Of a DNA stretch of 64,000 nt, positions 39,427-50,933 are shown one piece after another. Each line of letters opens with the position of its first letter. Position 1 is the first letter of the stretch. The translations under genes were made by a program, and so were the position numbers. Under the pieces are notes generated by a model. It ran no database searches. It was not told the DNA's origin and saw only the letters and a list, made by a program, of their open reading frames with translations. Source of the DNA: Holothuria scabra (Eukaryota; Echinodermata; Holothuroidea; Aspidochirotida; Holothuriidae); the NCBI GenBank assembly GCA_037179385.1, contig CM074200.1, positions 32,429,884 to 32,493,883 on the forward strand, in the 5' to 3' direction.

Positions 39427-41508
39427 CAGTGGCGTAGCTAGGATTTTTTCCAGGGGGGGCCAAGGTATGAAATTTCCCCAAAATTTTTCCCGTTCAATGT
39501 GTATGTATTTCAAGTATAACAACATTACCATGCCATTATGTAATATTACCTGCATTTTTAATCTTAAAGTTTAACATAGAGCAATTGGAAACAACAGCTC
39601 TTAGTATATTATTTTGGTCAACAATATCTGGTTTATTTGTATGTACTAACGCAAAGGCGTAACCAGGATTTCGCTGAAGGGGTGGGGCATGCAGTAGGTC
39701 TAAGGGGAGGGGTGTCCAGAAATTTTTTGACGTTTTCAAGGAGCCTAGGTGCAAAATGGTGCAAGATTTTCGACTTTGACAGGAACAGTGTAGAAAGTTG
39801 AGTCATGGTGGTTCATGAGGATAAAACTGAAACTTTTGTGTCTTTACATGCATTCTTATGCCATTTATGCTACCTTACGAAGTAAAACCTTTCATTAAAT
39901 TTGCATACTTTTAGGAGTCAAAAGTGAAAAAGAGTATTGATCGGTAAAGGATTTGTGGTATTTCTTGGCCACAAAACGTTATTTTGTTATGAAGATTATC
40001 TAAGCGAAGCGCCACCACTGGTTGGCAGGGAGCGAAGAGAAAATTTCGAAAAATCAGATCCCTCATATGGCGGGAAATAGCATTTTCCAGACTTATACGA
40101 AGAATCTACCCAGCCATTATCTTCTTTTGTCGTTTGCAAATAAAATCCTTCCTTCAAAATATGTTCGCAAACTGCAAAGTGATCAGAGAGTTAAGGGGTA
40201 ATCTGACCCAAAAATGTAAGTTTTCCCAAACGACTGAGCGAAACGCCACCATTGGTTGTGGCGGAGCGTAAAAATTTTTCGAAAAATCAGGCCCCGCAGA
40301 TAGTCAAAAATAGCGTATTCATGCTTGTAAAGAGAATCTTAACATGTAGTCTTCATTTTTATCGATGCTACCAGTGGGAAAAAGAGTCTACCTTTTAACG
40401 TAAAAATTGGAATTTGACAGAATTTGCCTATTTGTAGAAAGTAAAAATTTGGCATCACTGAGGGACGTACTGACACAGACAATCCTTCTCCTTTGACAAT
40501 TTTTAAAAACTTGGGTGTCCTTATATGAAACCTGGTGCCACATATGCTTTCTTTTGAAGTAAAATCTGCGTTACATAAGTTTAACTACTTATTTTTAAGA
40601 ACAAAGAAAAAATGGCATCTGTGAGGGGGGATAGCCCAATGCCCCCCTTCGTACGCCCCTAAAAGGAGACCTAATAGTGGCTCGATCACACAGGATGTCC
40701 TGTTGGAAAAGCAGTCTGTTAAGTGAAGAAGATTACAAGGTACTCATGGACCCGTTTATTGTTACACCCCAAGTGAGCAGAAAGCTTTTTCCCAAACTAG
40801 CCTGTAAGCCTCCAAGGATTAGGCCAAGTAACAAAATCTAAGTGTGCCAATGGATCCCGCCCATTCTAATTTCTAGATTAACTTGGAGTTTATCGTTGGC
40901 CATGGATTGTTTCAGCCCCATCCATCGTTATGTACGCAGAGTAAAATCGGTATAGCTACTACGAGCTTGAGGGACAATATAATAAACTCGGGGGGGGGGG
41001 GGGTCAACGTTAGTGACTTGTCACTTTTCACATTCTTTTACTGATTTCCCAAAGTGTGCAACGCAGAGACTGTGTGCAAGGGGATAAGTTCGGGTTTACA
41101 GCCTTTCAGTGTTAGTTGTACTGTATCAGCTGTTGTTAAATTCCTGAATAGCAGCTTTAAATAGCAGCTTTATGTGCACTGAAATGCACTGATCATAAAA
41201 ACCGCGCCTATACAAGAGAACATTCAATCTGCTACGCGGCGAGGACATTTCTCTGGAACGCGAGTAGTGCCGGTTTATGCGACACTGACGAAATCTCAAT
41301 TATGGGTTAATTTGTTGCATGAAAATTGGAATTATGTATGAGAAATGTCTCAGAATTTTTTATTCTAACAAAAATTTTGAGAAATTTTTGTTAGAGTAAG
41401 ACAATTCATCAAATTTCCCCAATTTCATCACATTTCCCTAAATTATTTTCCAGGGGGGAAAACTTGTCCCCCTGCCCCCCCCCCCTCTCCCCAGTAGCTA
41501 CGCCACTG
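39427..41508. mobile_element. hAT-like non-autonomous transposon, 2.1 kb
   Basis: Terminal inverted repeats CAGTGGCGTAGCTA / TAGCTACGCCACTG. Flanked by a perfect 8-bp duplication CAGCCGGG (39419-39426 and 41509-41516), the size typical of hAT transposition. G- and C-runs lie just inside both ends. The interior lacks a transposase frame but holds diverged direct repeats (GCGAAGCGCCACCACTGGTT near 40013 and GCGAAACGCCACCATTGGTT near 40228, each followed by a TTTCGAAAAATCAG block) and a decayed hAT-like end near 39653 (GGCGTAACCAGGATTTCG). It is therefore a composite of internal duplications. Confidence 0.9.
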
Positions 41509-41516
41509 CAGCCGGG

Positions 41517-42862
41517 GTTTGGGGACTCACGTATCTCATGATACTCTTTTACATTTTTCTTGTGAAGAAGAAAAGCCTATGGAAGTGTTGTTACCATTTT
41601 TCAAATAGCCTGCGGAGCAGAATCTGTGGTAGCCTGTGGTGAGATGACGCTCTCTCAGAAATCACAATATATCCAGGTCTCTATGCAGTATAACACAGAG
41701 TCTGCAAACCTTCGTCCAGTTTCCATTTACAGGAATCCTGCATTTTGAAGATTAGAAAACATGAGAAGGTCACGCGGTACACGAAACAAGTATATGCATA
41801 GTCACATTTTCGTACATAGCCTACATCTGATACAACAAGCGCGAACAACATAATCAGCTTTTGTACGTGGAAAATGTGCACAAGGCACGATGCATATATA
41901 GGCTATGGCTAATTACGCGAGATATAATTCAGTATTTTAATTTTTGTCATGACGTTAATTTTGGTGGCCGTAAATGAGATTCGATAGAAAAATGGCAGGC
42001 TAGTTTCCAAAGGCCATCAAAAGTGTGTCACTGATGAAAAATACCTTCGGAACTTTCAGTCATTTGAATCTTCGTAGAACCTTTTCAAAGAGCAATTTAA
42101 AAGAATTTGGGGATAGGGTTTTTTGTACATATTGCTTTTGCCAAATGCATTTGACTATCGAACAACGACACACACAGACATTCTATCCCACAATCCTTTG
42201 CAATAGCCATTTGGAAAAGGCATGTAGATGATTATCATAAACCTTAACGAAGCAACAGACAGATCTCCTGTAATATCTTCTCAAATGTTTTTCATAAGTG
42301 CTCTGATGTAAAATCTAACTAACAAAGTGTAAAGTATGGGATTGTTTCTGCATGAATCAAAACATGGAAACTGAAGGGTAAAGTCTCATTCAATCAACTA
42401 ACTGTAATATGTGAGTGGGGTAATTTAATTTCGGGTGAAAATATTTCATAGGCATAGGAATCTGTTCATAGCTGGGGACAGTGGCGAGAACTGAAATTTG
42501 TTGTGGACAAATGTCCTATGGGAGAGAAGTATGATGACATGGCTTCCCAACCCTGTTGGTCAGATATTGAACACTTTATGGTCCTTAGATGCAATTCTGA
42601 CGTGTTGTGCAAATTTAAGGGGAAAATATCACACTTTTTATGTTTTCAACAGAGGTAGCAAATAAAGTGTTTTTCTAGTTACAATAACTAGTGGAAGGAT
42701 ACGTCCGTTTTACCGCATTTTGACTGGGAGGCTTTGGCACCCCTTCCCCCTTCTTGTGATTATAGTATCACCTCTTGGTCCATATATTTCATTGCCCTTA
42801 AATCTCCATCGAATGTGGCAAAAGAAGGAATTCTTTCAGACTTCGTCCTCCTTTTGTTACAG
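41517..42862. other. Upstream region of the calcitonin-type gene
   Basis: No repeat or coding frame that I can support. It must contain, or lie downstream of, the first non-coding exon and promoter; no TATA box or initiator could be assigned. Confidence 0.4.
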
Positions 42863-42960
42863 GTGCAGAGCCTCAAGATGAAGACAAGTGTCGTGGTCCC
42901 CATCACTCTATGCATATTTTGTTATTTACTTGCCACAGTTTCAGCAGCCTCAATCTCCAG
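42863..42960 (+). CDS. Calcitonin-type gene, exon with start codon (15 nt 5'UTR + 83 nt coding)
   Basis: A pyrimidine tract ending TTTTGTTACAG at 42862 looks like a 3' splice site, so at least one upstream non-coding exon probably exists; I could not locate it. The coding part encodes the signal peptide and ends in a phase-2 junction CAG|GTAGGT (donor at 42961). Confidence 0.75.
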
Positions 42961-45900
42961 GTAGGTCCTCAACACCGCGGTGTTTATTAGCGATGTATCG
43001 AAGTTCATATTTTTTAAATATTAGTTATTACATTAAACTATGTACCTTACTCTTTTCTTGGTTTGTTGTATGTCAATAACGAAGATACCGGCAATAAACG
43101 CTTTGTTATTATTTATAATATTAATAATGTTCGGTTACGATAGATATAACGGTAAACTGTCTTCATTCATTTATCATTTTGAATGGTGGAATATTTTAAT
43201 GAGACAAATTTACATCTTCATAAATTATGATGAATTGTATGATGCATTCTAACAAACGTCTAGGGATATTGCATGTTGCGATTTGGTGAATAAGAGCCTT
43301 TAGATTTACAGTCATGCAAATAGGCCTAATTGAAAACCTCTCGATGCCGTTAAGTTGCATATCAGTCTGGAGCAACACCGCTACCTTTCTATATTTCACT
43401 AAACGTCTTACGGAGGGTTACCTGTCCTGCATACAAACCATGCAAGAATTCTCCAACCAATGAAGTTATTACGTAATAATTCCATGCCCAAACATCCCAA
43501 AGTGAAACTTGTAATGCTACATCTCTATCCAGTGGCCTACAGACTACAGAGCACCGTGACCAGTTTTCAGTGATGTCTCCCTGTCGCTGAAATACCAAAT
43601 TAAAATAACTATATGCATAACTTTATTCATCAAATACTTCAAATTATCCAACTCCCACGTTCGTGTTGGTGTATCTTTAATTCCAATTTAACTAACTAAC
43701 CAACTCCCATCTTACAAAAAATAAAGCTTGTTGAAGCTGAAATATATTAAAATTAATCAACTCACTTAAACAAGTAGATTGCTCAATAATTTTCGATGTT
43801 ATTCTTGTACTCTTCAGAATTACAGCCTTTGCATTTCTTTATATAATTTTGCCAGAATGACTGTTCCTTGTACCAAAAGTGGTGTTATTTTTATGGATGA
43901 TTGTATGATATGAAACGAGAAAATTAATTTCAAAAGAAAGCAAAGGCAGTATTGTGAGTTGTGCAATAAGAATATCTCAAATAATTGCGCAATAGACTAT
44001 TTCGCTTCAAGTGAATACATTTCATCATTAAATATTCCTTCAATAAACCCTTTTTCAAAATGAAAATACAGAGGAATGTGGAACAGAGTTAAGGAACCCG
44101 TCGTTTAAGGTCAGAGTGCAATTACATTGGCAAAGAATTAAGACGTGTACCAAAAAGTGCACTTCAATCGTCTTCCAATCGTATATTCTTCATTAATTAC
44201 CAATTTATCACCTTCTCCTTTTCTTTTTCTTCCTCAGACCGAGTGCCGAATTGGATTTATCTAGACAATACCCAGAGTTATACGAATACATTCTTAGGCA
44301 GTTTAGCGCAGACCAGCCTATGGAGTATGTTACTAACACACAAACAATAATGGCAATATAGTATATGCTTAGTAGGACAAGCTTGCAAAACTACTTTTTC
44401 ACAATAGTCAATAAAATTCGGGTTTTCATTGACCCTCGCTTTATATAAAGCGATAGAATACTTCATCCAGATATAAAACAAGTTCTTAGTACGATCTATT
44501 AACAGCACATAACACACATCTTTAATAAAGTCCTCTCTAACATACTGCATTCTAAAAGCAAAAGAGTGAACTAAGGGTGGAATTCACTCCAAAGAGCAAA
44601 GTTTCACTCTTGATTTAGTGCCTTCAAGGATCTCTCTTCAAAAGAGTGATCATTGCAGGCACTCGTTAAAGAGGGAATTTTACTCTTCTTGGAGTGTATC
44701 TCACTCTTCTTTCCAGTCATTTACTTACCAGATACAACTTGTACCCTACTGAAGAGTCATGTTTACTATACACGTTTACCCATGAAGGTTTTTGATATAA
44801 GATTTCATGTGGACCCCAAACTTTTCGACCGAACTGTGCTACTTTCGTATGTCGATAGAGGGAACCCAGATTACCTCAGTACTGTTACCTAAGTTCATTT
44901 ACCGGTACTTCAGTTTAGTCGGTTTTCTTAGTTCCTCCCATCGGACAATTTCAATTTTTTAAATCGTTTTTTAACTTTTTACTCTCATGTTTTCAGTAGC
45001 ATTTTGAAAAAGGTTGGTGAAAATGTCGAAAGAGATAATTGCTTCTAGTTCTATTCGGGATTGCAACCATATTAAACCAAATACAAACGACAGGGGCGCA
45101 AATCTCTGTTTGAGAGTGGGAGGGGGGTCGAAAATGCTTATGATGTGCCCATGAGTATTAAACTGTGCACTCGTGGCGGGCACCGCGAGCGCGAAGCCCA
45201 AAGAGTCCCTGGTGGGATCCAGGGACAAAGCCCCTGTGAGGGTCCAGGGGGTGAAGCCCTTGTGTTCTAGCATTTCCCAAGCTTCAGAAAAATTGTTTTG
45301 AACGAAAAAAAAAGAAAAAAGGTGACCGTATTTTTAGGTCTACTGAAACTTTGGGGGGCCAAAATTACGATTTTTACCCCACTTTTTCACTTAAGGGGCA
45401 TTCCGGGATTTGCGCCCCTGACAAACGATATACTGTCCTATGAAAATATAGACAAGCATCATTCTTAAGTGTATTTTAGTTGGATGAAAGCAAATTTTCA
45501 ATTGGTTTACTGTCACTTGAACTAAATGTAAGGAAAACTTCACTAAGAGTTGTCCAGAACCAACGATTAGAGATATTCATGCACCCGTTTGGGGGAAAAC
45601 GAATACATTGCCGAACACCGTAAAATTAATTGCAACACATAGGCCTTTCACCATAATCAGGGTTCAGCAAAAACGGGGATCGTTCACAAAAGTGTAGTTT
45701 CCCTCCAAAAGTGACCAGCTATAGGCTAGGCAACCTGGGTAGGACGATTTTCGGTAGCTATATCAAGACTCCTACACTACAAACGAAATATCACTTCATC
45801 ACGTCAAACCGAAAAAGTTAACAAGAGATTAAAACATTCGTGAAAGGTTGAAAACTAAATTTTCCCAATGTATTAACCGCCAAACTGCTCACGGACTTTA

Positions 45901-48900
45901 AACCGTAATAACTTTCTTGAAATCAATGGATACCATGTACGTTCTCAACTCTTGATTTGAGAAATTTCTGCCGTAAGGTAAAGATCAGTGGCGTAACCAG
46001 CGGGGGGCAGGGGGCGGGACCCCCCCCCAGTGAAATGCCTTGCCCCCCCCCCCCAAAAAAAAAATGAAATTCGTAGGTCAAAACAAAAATGAATGAAAAG
46101 TGGTAGGCAGTGGCATTACCTGATACTACGTATCAGGTGGGGTAGGGTGGTAGTAGAAGTTTTATAAATGAGTGAAGATATTGTACAGCAGTTACTGAAA
46201 TCTTCTTGTTTTCATTCCTACTAATATATTTTTTTCTTAAAACAGAAAGAAATAGTCCTGGCTTTATTTTTATTAAAGAAAAGTCAAGACCAAAAATAAG
46301 AGAGTAAAAGCAAACAATTGATTTCAAAAGCAAGCAAATTGTCAAGGTCCCCATGCAATAGCATTTTTGATATGAAGAGTGGCAAATCGTGATTCTGATT
46401 AGGCATAAATCAAACTTTATACAAATAAAACACATGAGTCATTTAACTGAGAAATTTTGCATGGGCTTTTCTTGGAATGTGAATGATTAATTAAATATAG
46501 TTCATGTGCAGTTTCAGATTTTCACAGTTTAAATTAAGGCATGGTATGACTATTTCCACAGGTACAAAGCAGTAAAATGGTCAACTTGTGCAATAAACGG
46601 AGCCTGCGATGCTTTGATGCAGTGGAGAACCTTTTCGGCCAACCTATTAAGACTCTAGCAGGTCCCCCGTTGGCATAAAGCAAACATTCATAGCCGAAGT
46701 ATAAATTTCCAAACCTGTGTTTTAAAAAATTAGGGATATTTAGCTGAAATTCACAGGGCCAAAGACACTGGAAAGTGCCATTTCCGACAATCTGAAAGGC
46801 ATTTTTAGCCAAAATTTTCTCTGTACGCTACGCGCCAACCAATGGTGGCGCTCCGCTTAGATAGTGTTATTTGTGTTAGCCCCCCCCCCCACCCCATATC
46901 AACCTTTGCCACCCCTCAGCCCCCCCCCCCCACAAAAAAATGAAAATGTCTGGTTACGCCACTGGTAAAGATTAAAATCCAGGCTTAGGGTTATCGTAAT
47001 CAGTAATCGTAATCGATTGCAATCGATTACACATTTTGAAGCAGTTGTAATCGCAATCGATTACTTTTGTGAAAATCGCAAAGTAATTGCAATATTAAAT
47101 TTATCCATTACGCCTCTAAATCCTCTGAGGGATGCATTATTATTGCTAAGCTAATTAGAGGTAACCAAGTTCAGAAAAATTTGTTTTTTGTGCACCATTC
47201 TTGCACCAATTTCTTTTCGATTGTTACTGCATAGCACAAACATTAAAAATATTTACCCCTTTATTCACGCTTGACTGCTAAGGGTGAATAATTTAATCGA
47301 GTAAAGAAAGACCAATCAACCGGAACATATGAATAGTAATAATTTCTGAAATAAGTTGCGCAATGTAATTTTAAAAGCTTGAACTATCAGACTGTATATA
47401 GATCCAACACCCTCCATTTTTCACATTTCTTCATCAGTGTTAATCTTTCTCACATAAAGTACCCCCATTGTTTTCTCCCTCATGTATCTAGTCACCTCTC
47501 TTATTCTACTAACAAAGAATGCACTCATAACCATATAATCTATTGTCGTATTTTACAATGTAACCATTGAATGAGGACCAGCGATTGCATGATCGAACCC
47601 TTCCTGACCTTTGAACTTTTGTGTTTTCATTCTATTTCTTGTTGCGCAGATACAAACGGAGTTGTTCTGATAGATTTTCTGGCTGTGCTCATTTGAAAGT
47701 AGCCAAGGCTCTTTTAGATCAGGCTAGACGAGAAGAGAACTCTAGGTTTGGAATTTCTGGCCCTGGAAAAAGAGATTCCTCAGATTTCGAACTTGTAAAG
47801 TGAGCCATAATCGGTGCATCTGCTAGCCAAGCCACAGTTTGCTTTTAATTTAAAATTTAACATTTGCATATAATTGTCATTAGTGTTGAGTATTTCAGGT
47901 ATCTTAAATCGCCCTCCATATAACCAACAACAAAGAAAACAATTGCTTATCGAACGGCAGGACTATTGGTTAGCTAGAAATTTATGTAAATTATCATAAT
48001 ATGAGCAAATGTACAACAACAAACTGAAAACGCCATTTGCTAAGTGGTTCTTATTCATCTTTTGTGCACTGAGATAAACACCTTGGACGGATTTCGATTT
48101 CCTCTAAAAAGCCAGTAGGCCTACACTATAGAGTATCTGCTCTACAAAAAATTGTCATTCAACTTTCAAGGATCCGTAATTTTAACTTTAAAAGCAGATG
48201 TGGTTTGGCCTCCTGAATCTTTTCTTCACCCGTCTGTCCATCCCGTTGCATGCCTCATACAGTCATTTGGGCATTTTGTGATTAATGCAGCCGTCTAACT
48301 GACATTTGAACTTTGGAGCTTGCCTTAGAATTTCCCCAGGACATGTCCATCTCCGGAAATACCTCCATACCTACACAGGCATACACATTTAAGAAAAGAG
48401 TTTGCCTAGTCGTACACTTTTAGTGTTAAAAAAAATGAGAACAATTAATTATACATCTTAAACCATGAAAATTAAGCTAGTATTCAAAATATTGTCCGAA
48501 AGGTGTATAGCATCCGTTACTCCAACCCTACTGATCTGATTCAGTGTCCTGAATTTACTTAGGTGACTTTACGGGGAAAGTTATGAACACATGCAGACAA
48601 AAGTTGAACTTGATTCACAAGTCATTACTCTAAGCGAAAGTGCAGACATTTCATTGAACTTAGTGACAAATATTTTGTTGGACAATTACACACGAGACAC
48701 GATAAATTTCTCCAAATTCTAGCCACACCTAACGTGAAGCACTTTGAGCATGACAGTACGGGACGGGCGGCAGGGAGCTGTAGCCCCCAATCTGCCAAAC
48801 CTTGCTGAATCGGGCAGACTTGGGTGTCTAAGTCTGGCAGAGTGTACACTGTAAAAAAATCAATACACAGAGAAATAAAACAAAGAGATAAATGAAGATT

Positions 48901-50933
48901 ACAGAAAAGGTCTGGAAACTTATTACCAGAACATTTCTGTAATCTTAATGTTTCTCTTTATTTATTGTTGTGTAAATCTACAGCAGTTTTGAGACTTTTT
49001 TAAAGGGTATGTCCTGGTTGGGGAACTGAAGTCGGGTAAAAAAGTCTCGTACGCCCATAACCTCAAGCATTTACGAAACATTAAGAATTTTGGGCCACTG
49101 ATTAAAGAAGTACAGTAAGTTAAATGCGGCAAAACTTAAGTTTCCATCCAAGTTTGCATCTTTTTGCCTTGTTTTGAGACTTTATTTCAAGTTCTTTCTT
49201 GTTGTTGTATTTTTGTAGTTTTTACAGGAAGCATGCCTTGTTTTTAGTTTAATGCATGTATTCGTCTTTACTAACAATGCATGAAAATTTATTGTCAACT
49301 CATTTTGGGCCTTGAAGTGAAGTAAGAAAAAAAGTGTGATTAGCTATTGCGTCAGACTTAGTTTGGGACCATTGCTCCTGATCTTTAATATTACAGTACA
49401 AGAGTGCAATGCTATACTCCCAACATCCCAAGTTAAACTTCCATTGTAATTAATTCAATTCATTTCCACAGATAATGAAAATTAATTAATGCAAATCAAG
49501 GCTTCCTCGAGCGTGTAGAAACACAAGGCTCTACGCGGGAATAAGAAAAGTGGGAATAGCAATTTATATACGTAAATTAGTTAATACTTCATTAACCAAT
49601 ATATGAATAAGTTGTATTTACTTGTTGTAATTGTAACGGGTACTTTTCAAACGTTTTGACGTCCTGACATCCTTGGGGGAATTTCGTGAAGCAAGTTCAT
49701 ATGCTAATACCCTATAATGTTTCACTAGAACTCAGTGACGTGGCCAAGGGGTGGTTTGGGGGGTTCATCCCCATAACCCAACCGTGAAATGCAAAAACAC
49801 CGAAAATAACAGTTTTTTTCTTTCTTTCTCCCCTTAAACTTTTCCCTCATTTCGTATTCCAACCCCCTCCCCCATGACACAATCCTGGCTACACTACTGC
49901 TAGAACGTCACTGACATTACACATCACTCTCACCACTTACCGCCACTATTTACAGCCATCAAAATCTGTGCCTGTCTGTAGGAGTACGATACGGTCATGG
50001 CAAAGTAGGATGACATTAATCCGAAACTTAACAGTAATAATACCAGTGCTATAGTTAATTGTGAAACATCCATGATTCACGACGTCCTTGCTGCTCATGG
50101 AATATTTCGGTCACAAAGGTTTTTTTTACGTTTGTATAACTTTGACTGAAGGACGCCACTCCATGTCAAACTTTAATGAAAGACAAGATGCATACGGATG
50201 CACACTCCATGCTAGAAGGGAAAGAATACCACAGTGTAGAATGTTAGGTACAAGATGAGTATCTAAAAAGTGTTAACAACTTAACAAGCAAATTTTTGGA
50301 TTAAACAACTATGGTATTTTGACATCGATGGCTGATCAAAACATGTGCACTTACAAAGGTAATCTCTTTGAAGAAGGAAAATGATATGTCGCTCTAAAAG
50401 GCATAAAAATCGTTTCTATTGTTTGCACCTGGCTCAGCCTTTTGCCGACTTGATTTTTTTGGAGCAGCAACATGGCATATTCGAACTCGTCTTTTCTTAG
50501 AATGTTACGTAGGTCACGGTGAGGCGTTAAACTGTGAGTATGTCTCACGAAACTGGCATTGCCAGCTTGGCGTTTATACCCCTTCATCGGGGCTTTGCCA
50601 AGTTCCCGCAAGGGAGGATCAAATGAAAACAAACAACCGTTCTAGGGTAAGGAGTGAGGGCAGTACATATGTAGGTGACATTTCAATCACTTGGGGGACG
50701 ATCATGCCGTGCCCTGCGGGAGTTTAGCAGTAATGAAATATCATTAAGTAGCTGTGCATGTTTCGCATATAAACCTTGCTCATTTTAATGAATCCTTTGC
50801 CAGAGAGAAGAGGCGAATGGGCGGCTGCGGGGACTTCAGCGGATGCGCATCATTGAAAGCCGGAAGGGATTTAGTTAGAGCCATGTTACGCCAGCCGTCC
50901 AAATTTGGCTCCGGCGGCCCAGGAAAGAAATAA
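42878..50933 (+). CDS. Calcitonin-type neuropeptide precursor, two peptides (four coding exons)
   Basis: Join 42878-42960, 44238-44324, 47650-47799, 50804-50933: 450 nt, 149 residues plus stop. Residues 1-23 form a signal peptide (hydrophobic core VVVPITLCIFCYLL, cut near VSA-A), so the product is secreted. A linker (24-58) ends in KR at 59-60. Peptide 1 (61-95) has C62 and C69 in a Cys-X5-Cys ring and ends FGISGP, followed by G96 as amide donor and KR. A spacer (99-107) leads to EKRR at 108-111. Peptide 2 (about 112-146) has C115/C121 (CGDFSGC) and ends KFGSGGP, then GKK and stop. Calcitonin family peptides share the N-terminal disulfide loop and the C-terminal Pro-amide and act through class B GPCRs; echinoderm members are known neuropeptides. 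Two-peptide precursors are, as I recall, described in sea cucumbers. The start at 42878 is preferred over in-frame 42734 because it places the signal peptide at the N-terminus and lies just after a likely 5'UTR splice acceptor. All junctions are GT-AG and phase 2. Family call near certain; exon ends inferred by eye. Confidence 0.93.
44238..44324 (+). CDS. Calcitonin-type gene, exon 2 (pro-region)
   Basis: The acceptor follows a strong pyrimidine tract ending TTCCTCAG at 44237; the donor is GTATGT at 44325. The exon is 87 nt (29 codons), phase 2 at both ends. It encodes an acidic, Tyr-rich linker (contains QYPELYEYILRQF) with no Cys and no dibasic site. Reading past the donor runs into a stop within about 30 nt. 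Confidence 0.88.
44548..44715. mobile_element. GAGTGAA palindromic repeat, copy 2 (intron 2)
   Basis: CATTCTAAAAGCAAAAGAGT, GAATTCACTCC, TTTCACTCTTGAT and TTGGAGTGTATCTCACTC. Same word pattern as 13757-14150. Confidence 0.6.
45091..45420. mobile_element. hAT-like MITE, 330 bp (intron 2)
   Basis: Terminal repeats CAGGGGCGCAAATC / GATTTGCGCCCCTG with a perfect 8-bp duplication ACAAACGA on both sides (45083-45090, 45421-45428). The interior has the GGTCCAGG / CCAGGGAC words and no frame. Confidence 0.92.
45986..46964. mobile_element. hAT-like non-autonomous transposon, 979 bp (intron 2)
   Basis: Terminal repeats CAGTGGCGTAACCAG / CTGGTTACGCCACTG (an A/T difference inside) and a perfect 8-bp duplication GTAAAGAT (45978-45985, 46965-46972). 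G/C homopolymers sit just inside both ends. An inner CAGTGGCATTACCTGATA (46108-46125) may be a nested end. No transposase. Confidence 0.92.
46985..47100. repeat. ATCGAT/TAATCG interspersed repeat
   Basis: CAGTAATCGTAATCGATTGC followed by AATCGATTAC, then after about 20 nt GTAATCGCAATCGATTAC. Overlapping palindromic words directly beside the hAT-like element. Confidence 0.5.
47650..47799 (+). CDS. Calcitonin-type gene, exon 3 (peptide 1 cassette)
   Basis: Acceptor GTTGCGCAG ends at 47649; donor GTGAGC starts at 47800 (phase match picks this over GTAAAG at 47795). The exon is exactly 150 nt, phase 2-2, and carries the KR cleavage site, all of peptide 1 (CSDRFSGC ring, FGISGP end) and its GKR processing site. 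Skipping joins exon 2 to exon 4 in frame (E57 codon retained). An internal RR (residues 83-84) could be a secondary cleavage site. Confidence 0.92.
48847..48987. mobile_element. Fold-back MITE (intron 3)
   Basis: About 60-bp arms (ACTGTAAAAAAATCAATACA, GAGAAATAAA and AAGATTACAGAAA against TTTCTGTAATCTTAATG, CTCTTTATTTATTG and CTACAGCAGT) surround a short centre that is itself inverted (GGTCTGG..CCAGA). Confidence 0.7.
49733..49899. mobile_element. hAT-like mini-MITE, 167 bp (intron 3)
   Basis: Degenerate ends CAGTGACGTGGCCA / TGGCTACACTACTG and a 7-of-8 matching duplication CTAGAACT / CTAGAACG (49725-49732, 49900-49907). Older than its neighbours. Confidence 0.7.
50804..50933 (+). CDS. Calcitonin-type gene, exon 4 (peptide 2) and stop
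   Basis: Acceptor TCCTTTGCCAG ends at 50803. The exon supplies its own EKRR cleavage site, peptide 2 (CGDFSGC ring, KFGSGGP end), amidation Gly and KK, then TAA at 50931-50933. An AATAAA overlaps the stop (50929-50934) but is probably coincidental; the 3'UTR end is not resolved. Confidence 0.93.

Noticed and set aside
42734..42877. Upstream in-frame start giving a 48-residue N-terminal extension to the calcitonin-type precursor
   Set aside because: It would bury the signal peptide, and a good 3' splice site (42862) separates it from the real start.
47795..47800. GTAAAG as the exon 3 donor
   Set aside because: It would give a phase that does not join exon 4 in the EKRR-peptide frame; GTGAGC at 47800 keeps phase 2.
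50560..50605. Third hammerhead-like motif (CCCCTTCATCGGGG)
   Set aside because: The minus strand reads CCGATGAA, missing the CTGANGA core, and there is no downstream GAAA.
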